64,000 nucleotides of DNA from Isoetes taiwanensis (taxonomy: Eukaryota; Streptophyta; Lycopodiopsida; Isoetales; Isoetaceae): the NCBI GenBank assembly GCA_021234155.1, contig JAJEKV010000031.1, positions 7,208,748 through 7,272,747 on the forward strand. The letters are read 5' to 3'. The notes under the pieces are model-generated. The model saw only the letters and a list, made by a program, of their open reading frames with translations. It made no database searches and was not told where the DNA came from. Of the stretch, positions 57,978 to 64,000 are shown piece after piece. The position numbers and the translations under genes are program-made. Each line of letters starts with the position of its first letter. Positions within the stretch are counted from its first letter, which is position 1.

Positions 57978-59143
57978 CATACAACCGCCCACTTTATTGG
58001 CTCCCGAAACCAAGTTCGCGAACCAAGTGGGTTCGCCCAGGCGAACCCGGAAAATTCGCTTGGGCGAACCCACTTGATTCGCCTGGGCCGACTTGGCGGA
58101 GCCTCCGGGCGGCTCCACAGCGTGTTTTCCTACCGGTTCGCTGGGCGAACCCAACCCGGGGTTAGTTGCGTTTGGCAAAAGTGACGGGGGCTTGGAGTAC
58201 GGCGGCCGTTTCTGCAGCCCACCAAACAAACTGAGCCCTCTGATGGGCTATTGAGCTTCTCCGAATTTGAAAATGGTAGGATTTGGGGTTTTCTGCATTG
58301 GCGACCTTCCGGATCAGAGCATTGCAAGCCTTGCAGAGCAGTACAAGTTTTTGCTTTGCTTTGCAAGTTTTGCTTTGCTGGTTTGCTGGTTCTGTTGGCA
58401 ACCATTCATCCTGCTCAAATCTGCACAAACTTTTCATTTTGCTGATTTCCCTTGCTCCGTTAGCAATCATCCGGCTCAGATCAGTGCAAGTCCAGTGCAA
58501 TCCAGCCCCCGTTGCATGCGTTTCCATTTTTTTTTCCCTTACTTGCTCTCTGCTGCTTGAGGCGTTGATGCAACAGGAGTATCTTTTGCAAATCTCTTCC
58601 AGCTCTACTTATTTGGTATTTCCTCTCCAACTCTGTTGTTGCTCACATGGCTGGGAAGCAATACACAGGGAGGCCTTTTGTTTGTCGGCCGGATTTTTGT
58701 GGCAATGGAGGAATTTTTTTTTTAGGAGGCCCTATCTCTCTGGCCTCGATATTTGGTGGAGGTGAAGGCGTTTCTTACGTAAGCCCAAAGACGTTGTTGT
58801 TTGATTCTCATTCCTCGACGGTTTCTCTGGCGGTGGCCTTTGTGTTGCAAGCGAGAACCGGTGGGTTCGCTGGGCCAACCCTAGGGCATCAATCAATGCT
58901 CGCCGCCTCTCTGCGCGATCTGCCGCTCTCTGCCGTCTCGCCATCCGTCCACTAACCCGGTTTGGGGTTCGCTTGGCGAACCCAAAGAGCAACACCACGC
59001 AGTATTCAAATTTCGGCGACCCCACGCCATTTCCGGGTTCGCCTGGGCAACCCGGGTTCGCCTGGGCGAATTTTTGGGGTTCGCCGGGCGAACCCCGGCC
59101 ATTTCGTTAGTTCCGGAGCCGATCGAGCACCGGCCATACAACC
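57978..59143. mobile_element. Palindrome-array element, copy 2, with 9-bp target duplication
   Basis: The element spans 57987-59134 (1148 bp) and is flanked by CATACAACC on both sides (57978-57986 and 59135-59143), inside a LINE fragment. A 9-bp duplication is characteristic of Mutator-like elements. Its ends share a GGCTCC-GAA word in inverted orientation. Near-palindromes with core TTCGCCTGGGCGAA or close variants cluster at both ends, at about 58029, 58053, 58077 and 58133, and at 58862, 58966, 59035, 59055 and 59080. The perfect one at 58029-58048 is GGGTTCGCCCAGGCGAACCC. The centre (58200-58780) has no palindromes and may be captured sequence; its frames are not recognisable. Confidence 0.65.
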
Positions 59144-59348
59144 TATATATTGCATTTTGCAAATCCATAAGGCCCCCTAACCGCCCTCGGCATAGTGTCA
59201 AAAGCTTTTACGAAATCAACAACGCAAAGAATACACGGGAGCCGATCGAAGCACCGTCATACAACCTATATATTGCATTTTGCAAATCCATAAGGGCCCC
59301 CAACTGCCTCAGGCATAGTGTCAAAAGCTTTTACGAAATCAACAACGC
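59115..59348. repeat. 123-bp tandem duplication across the element/LINE junction
   Basis: Copies start at 59115 and 59238, each running from GGAGCCGATCGA through the target sequence CATACAACC and the LINE text to AAATCAACAACGCA. The unit includes the last 20 bases of the inserted element plus adjacent LINE, so the duplication happened after the insertion. Confidence 0.85.
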
Positions 59349-59465
59349 AGCAATACAATTCTTGCTGGCGATTCCTGCTATCTTCAATCAAGGTTCGCAG
59401 AATGAGTATATGATCAATGGTGGAGTGTCAGGCCTGGAATCCTGCCTGCGTGAGAGGCATTTAAG

Positions 59466-60274
59466 ATATTTGCCTGCTGCATTTTCAATCAAATGTACAA
59501 TAATGGAAACTGACTATGTCTCTAGACCATTGAATCGATCTTGCCACACTAACATCTTGGTTTTTCTTGTTATTGTTGCAACCTACACCCAAAAATTAGG
59601 GATTGAAAAAACCATTTTCAACTGCCAGGCCATTAATGAATAGCAACTAAGTTTTCAATGCCAAGAATATAATGGGATGCAAATCTCCGTTATCATGCAA
59701 GTTAAGGGCACGATGAGGCAAGTTGGAAGAGACGAAAGAGAATCCAACCACTACAATTTAACTTTACAAGCCTTTGGGTCTTGCAATCTGCTGATGCGGA
59801 TACCAAACCATACAATCCAGTTTTTAAACCACCCTAAACACAAAAGCAAAGTTTTTAAACCACCCTAAACACAAAAGCAAAAAATTACAATTATGTGCAA
59901 ACTTTCAAATGGTTGGGATGTAACTTACTAAGTGCAAAAGAATCGTAGCTTAAAGATATATGTGACCTCATCTCTCTTATTAACGCACTCCTACACATAG
60001 CTGTATTTGTGGAATCAATTGCTACACTTAAAAATTGGTTCTTCTAAATCCCAGATGGTCTACACCAATATTCACCGTGCATTAGAGACAGGTATACACA
60101 GACATAGTACTCAACCAAAGTAAAGCACAAGGTTGATCTTATTCTACAAAATACCAGCTGACTCAAGGCGCAACAGATATAAATGAATTGTATAATTATC
60201 ACACTGAACCCAATGCCCATTTTAGAGAGTGCATAATTCCAAAAGGTACAATGCTATTGCAATGAACATGAAAT
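59466..60274. other. No recognisable gene; 34-bp tandem duplication
   Basis: Non-coding. Near 59818-59882 a 34-bp unit containing TTTTTAAACCACCCTAAACA is present twice in tandem. Confidence 0.6.
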
Positions 60275-61393
60275 TTAAGTCAATTTTTTAAGAAAGTCAA
60301 CTGCCGTTGCCAGAGCACCTCCAGTAATCATGTTCTGGAACACCAACTCTTGACGAGGTCGTGGACTCGCCAAAGTAACTGCTGCTCCTGTTAATGCACC
60401 TGCTACAAGGGCGTTCTTCTGCAAGTGCATTTTTCACTTAATTGGCACATTAATCACACCAAATAAAGTAATAGCATAAGAGTAACAACGAAAATACCCA
60501 ATCATGTACGCCTCTTGCCTCATCCATGCTATATGTCAAGCCAGTATACATGCCAGCTGCAAGACCTATGAATGCAATAGCAATATTTTAGAACTAAGAA
60601 CACAAAGTGCTCTGTTAATTAACAAAATTGGAAGCTCACCCCAAGTAGCCATATCCTTCCCTATCTGATGAGCCTGTCAATAAATTTAACATACAAACAA
60701 GAGCCTGTCAATAAAATATACATACAAACAAAGGTATAGGTCAAACTTTGCCATCAGATAATCAGCTTTAGATCCTTGACCTGGTTGCAAGTGGATCTGA
60801 TTTAGTTAGCATAGGCAAGAAATGAGTAGTACCGTCTTCTCTGCACTCCTTCGATTAGCAACATCTGCAAAAAGTAATGACAATAAAATGACACATTTTC
60901 TAATAAATACTAAGGCTGGTTGCATGACTTGGTTACATACCACTGGAGGCAAAAGCATAGGCATCCTTGGATGCAGCTTGCAATGCACCGACCTGGTAAA
61001 TTCTACGTCTGGTCAATGAATTGTCATTGTTCAAGGCAAAAGAAAACAAATGCATGTGAAAGTGATGAGTATACTCACAGCGCCAACCTTGATGATCCCA
61101 TCCACTACACGGTTCATTAGAGGATGTCCAACATCAAACAATGTGGTTGGTTCTGTCTGTACATGGCTTTTGCTAGGTATGGCATTAGGCAATGCAGTTG
61201 ACACACGTTGTGATTGAAAACCTGTGAATTGAGGAGTGCCAAAAACAGGACACAGCAAATGCATGAGAAAGGAGCACTTTACAGCATAAACTTAAAATTA
61301 TAACCTAACAGAAACAAAGAAAATAAGCATACCAGCATATGGTGGCATTGAACTGGAACCACTATTTGGAGGCATTGAACTGGATCGACTCAT
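60275..61393 (-). CDS. OEP16-like plastid outer-envelope channel (PRAT family), seven exons
   Basis: Exons on the minus strand are 61393-61333, 61221-61079, 60992-60941, 60864-60833, 60673-60640, 60556-60498 and 60418-60275. All have GT-AG introns and consistent phases, and encode 174 residues. The protein begins MSRSSSMPPNSG and contains TTLFDVGHPLMNRVVDGIIK, GALQAASKDAYA, TWAGMYTGLTYSMDEARG and HDWKNALVAGALTGAA. The order and wording match plant OEP16, an amino-acid-selective channel of the outer plastid envelope. A nearly complete PRAT signature is visible (Y111, R122, D126, then the small-residue stretch). Four hydrophobic helices are expected. Relative to Arabidopsis OEP16-2 the long loop after helix I is absent, so it resembles the OEP16-1 type; the N-terminus is longer than usual. 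An acceptor-like AG lies just upstream of the ATG, so a 5' untranslated intron is likely. Confidence 0.88.
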
Positions 61394-62020
61394 CAAACTC
61401 CTAATTTCAAAAAATGAGATCATTAAAAAAAAAAAACTTTGGACATGCATTGGCTTAAACAATGATGCCTATCATTATAGCACCTAAACTTCTGTAAAAA
61501 TGTATACCAAAACACAGAGAAGCTGTTAGAGAGGGAGTTGAACCCAATATCCACATTTGTGCGATGTAAAGGAAACGAAAAGTGGAAAAAAAAGGATGAA
61601 AATTTGAGGGTAAAACAGGGATACAGTGACAACCTGAAGGATGCAAGGCAGTTAGGACCATCGGACTATTTCCACGAAGAGGCGCGCAGAGACATGGAGG
61701 TAAACGCGAAGAGGTATGCACCCACAGCCCGTTATCACCATCAAAGCGTTCGCAATGTATTTGTTTATTTTCCAGGTCTAGAACCGAATTTTAGACTACC
61801 TGGTCTGGTCCATGGGAAATTTTGAAAAATGCCCCTATTAAGGTTCCCAAATTATCCAATTACTAAGGTTTTGGCAATGGTTTGGCGGAAAATAGGGGTG
61901 AGGGTTATTTCTTACTATGATTTTGTTAGGGTTTTGGTTAAAGAAAAATTGGACGTTGGCTCGTGGCGGCTGCCGTCCGAGCATGGCAGGAAGCTGAGAA
62001 GTCAGGGAGGCGGAGGGTGA
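61394..62020. promoter_or_regulatory. Upstream region of the OEP16-like gene
   Basis: This should hold the 5' leader and promoter of the minus-strand OEP16-like gene. A splice-acceptor-like TTGAAATTAG (minus strand, near 61403) precedes the start codon by only seven bases, but I could not fix the donor or the transcription start. Confidence 0.4.
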
Positions 62021-62024
62021 CAAA

Positions 62025-62220
62025 CTGTGCTGAAGCAGAGGTAGTCCGGCAGAAGCAGAGGTAGTCCGGCGGCGGCTTCTGGCGGCTGAGAAACTTTGCT
62101 GAGAAGCTTTGCTGGGGAGCTTTGCTGAGAAGCTTTGCTGAGAGGCCCAGAGGGCGAGGCAGGGCGAAGAAGAGCGAGGCAGGGCGAAGAAGGGCATGGC
62201 GAAGGAGGGCGAGGCAGGAG
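62025..62220. repeat. GC-rich short tandem repeats
   Basis: Three small arrays follow each other: AGCAGAGGTAGTCCGGC twice, AGCTTTGCTGAGA or GAGCTTTGCTGG about four times, and GCGAGGCAGGGCGAAGAAG about three times. The GC content contrasts sharply with the neighbouring DNA. Confidence 0.8.
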
Positions 62221-64000
62221 GAAGAAGCTGTAGAATCCAGTGCAGTTTGCAGTATCAAAGCTTTAGGTGGTTGGGAGGTTCGGAGTCAGAAGAAGGCTTT
62301 AACTATGCAGTTCTTATGTCACGTTTTCATTGAATTGAATGGCATCTCTTTAGCCTTATTTCTTCTCATCTGTTCTTCACTCTCATTTGCTCTGATTTGT
62401 TGTTATCTGTGTTTTGTGAATGCACAATGGTAGTTTATGCATTTCTTGTGTGTGTGGATTCAACTATACCTTGTACGTATATACGTATTTAGGCGTATGG
62501 GGTGCGCAAACTTATACGTGGGGCTGATGTGTAAATTCCACGGCCCTTCATTTGGCATATTCATGGAACTATGCTTGGATCCAATGATAAAAAAAAAACA
62601 ATAAGAATAAAGCAATAAGAATAGGACAATAAGAATAGGACAATAATGTTTCCACAATCAAAAACCGTATTTATGTAACATATGATTCTTGATAGTTTGG
62701 TGCTGTATTCGTATCAAAATACGTAGGAAAATGATGCTGGCACCTGGGTTGTGTTTTGAAAGGAGCACGGAACAACGTGGATTTTTTTCCCAAGGGGTGG
62801 ATAAGACATCACGTGATGCCGACTCACATGGCGCCCAGCGATCACGATGCCTAATTCGGCTTCTATAGGTGTGGCGAAGCCTGCAGATGACGATTCTGCC
62901 TGGCCGAAGGAAGAAGAGGTGAACAAGCAAGCAAGATCCGCCAGACAGATTTTCTAGCATGTATTAATTTGGTTGTTGCAGTTGTTGGGGTTGGCATCTG
63001 ACGGATTTAGCTTCTGTATATTCCCCTTTCGGTCGGATTTAGCTTCCATGTATTTCCCTTTTGCTCGCTGTGTCTTTTTGGCTACTTTAGCTCTTGCCCC
63101 GTAAAATCTATGTTCGACTGCTTCTGAACAACAGAGTTGTACATCACAGTGTGCCAAAAGCACCCGGATTCCTCAGATGGATCATACATTTATTCATGTT
63201 TTCCGCCATAGATCGATGGAAAGACATTGGGCGTAGGGGGCTGTCGCTCTGAAAAAAGGGATCCGGCACCAGCGGCCAAATCCGGCAGCAGTGACCAAGC
63301 GGACCCTCTGCACAAACCATGATTCAGTTGTTTTCCTTGCCAATGATATTCCTTCCGAAGATCTGAGTTCAATGGTGATTCCTCTATTGAAGCTTCATCA
63401 TAACCAATTTTTCTAACTAGTTTTAGAAGACGGTTGTTAGTATTGTGATCGTTTTGATTCGCTCCTATTAGTTGTTCGCATAATTCTGATGTTCATATTA
63501 AACATTAATATTCTGATTTTTCTTGGCATTGGCATTATTCAGGTGGAGTTTGCCCAGGAAATATTAAACTGCCCGTTTGCAAAGCAAGTTGAGAAACCTT
63601 GAGCTTTGGATTTATCTGGGGTTCGATTCCCCAGGCTCTTGTCATTCTGTGGTGTTCTTCATGTTCTTGCCTCATGGAATGTTGACATGCAATAACTGGT
63701 CATGTCGTTTTGATACTGTACTGTATTGTAGCGAAAATACTATTTTATGCAATGGTCTGTGCCTTAATAATGTCCCCTTAAAAGTCGGGTCAACAGGAGC
63801 TAGTTTGACCTGCAAAAGACCCGTTTTGAACGCTGTGGATTTATGGATAGGGAATATACTGCCAAATGTGCCCTTATCGAATGGTCGAGAAGCCATAATA
63901 CAAGCTTTAGCCATAATACAATTTATATTGGTAAAAAATGATAGATTGATAGAAACCTAGTAAAGTCAATGTATCATTCATCTAGCATCTTATTTTCTTG
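62221..64000. other. No recognisable gene; small AT-rich VNTR
   Basis: No supported coding sequence. Near 62598-62647 a unit of about 14 bases (AATAAGAATAGGAC) recurs. The 127-residue frame at 63577-63960 has no recognised domain. Confidence 0.55.

Larger units (their letters stand above)
57790..59465 (-). mobile_element. Fragment of the minus-strand LINE family, split by an insertion
   Basis: Left part (57790-57986) encodes on the minus strand SSIRVRQECLLSLTLCG and HHIIRQL. Right part (59144 to about 59465) encodes VVDFVKAFDTMP, the preceding reverse-transcriptase block. Both match the LINE at 18481-23136 (there SSIRVRQGCPLSPT). The insertion between them is the palindrome-array element copy 2. 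The fragment is non-functional. Confidence 0.75.

Noticed and set aside
58251-58955. Several overlapping open frames in the centre of palindrome-array element copy 2
   Set aside because: Multiple frames on both strands are open because the region is GC-richer; none shows a recognisable family. A captured gene fragment remains possible.
63590-63645. tRNA-like T-arm GGGGTTCGATTCCCC
   Set aside because: The T-arm is perfect, but no matching acceptor 5' strand, D-arm or anticodon arm lies upstream, so it is at most a tRNA-derived fragment.

Overview
This is nuclear DNA of a land plant with a large, transposon-rich genome. The evidence is a plastid stearoyl-ACP desaturase with a transit peptide, a plastid-envelope OEP16-type channel gene with seven exons, canonical GT-AG introns, a telo-box in front of a ribosome-biogenesis gene, and Helitron, LINE and LTR retroelement remains typical of plants. 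A fern or other non-seed plant is my guess; nothing in the sequence fixes the species.

Only three host genes can be defended as intact: an intronless acyl-ACP desaturase (14327-15583, +), a four-exon RLP24/RSL24D1 ribosome-biogenesis gene (29724-31269, +) and a seven-exon OEP16-like gene (60275-61393, -). I placed the exons of the last two by splice consensus and reading-frame continuity. Broken host-like genes are an ADNT1-type mitochondrial adenine-nucleotide carrier (2160-2690) and two remains resembling DNA amino-methyltransferases (16343-17496 + and 34260-34490 -).

The rest is mobile or repetitive. A solo LTR of 1569 bp has a 5-bp target duplication (3209-4787). A foldback-like family with a hairpin minisatellite appears twice (9121-11560 and 42211-46510). 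A copia LTR with a tRNA-Met primer site lies head-on against the desaturase (13880-14250). A minus-strand LINE occupies 18481-23136, with further LINE fragments at 24.5-25.9 kb and 57.8-59.5 kb. A nearly full-length plus-strand LINE with a 16-bp target duplication (34688-40418) has landed in one of the methyltransferase remnants. A decayed Helitron Rep/helicase (50194-55122) is flanked by two paralogous small ORFs of unknown function and by a 157-bp direct repeat.

The most unusual signal is a pair of short elements built from arrays of perfect or near-perfect palindromes (28575-29674 and 57987-59134). Both use a shared TCGCYY/RRGCGA palindrome core with quite different flanks, and both begin with the same GGCTCCCGAAA leader. 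One ends about 50 bp upstream of the RLP24 start codon. The other sits in a LINE fragment with a 9-bp target duplication. The second novelty candidate is the small-ORF family bracketing the Helitron.

Limits: no alignments or searches were run. Family names rest on motifs recognised by eye. Repeat boundaries marked approximate could move by tens of bases.
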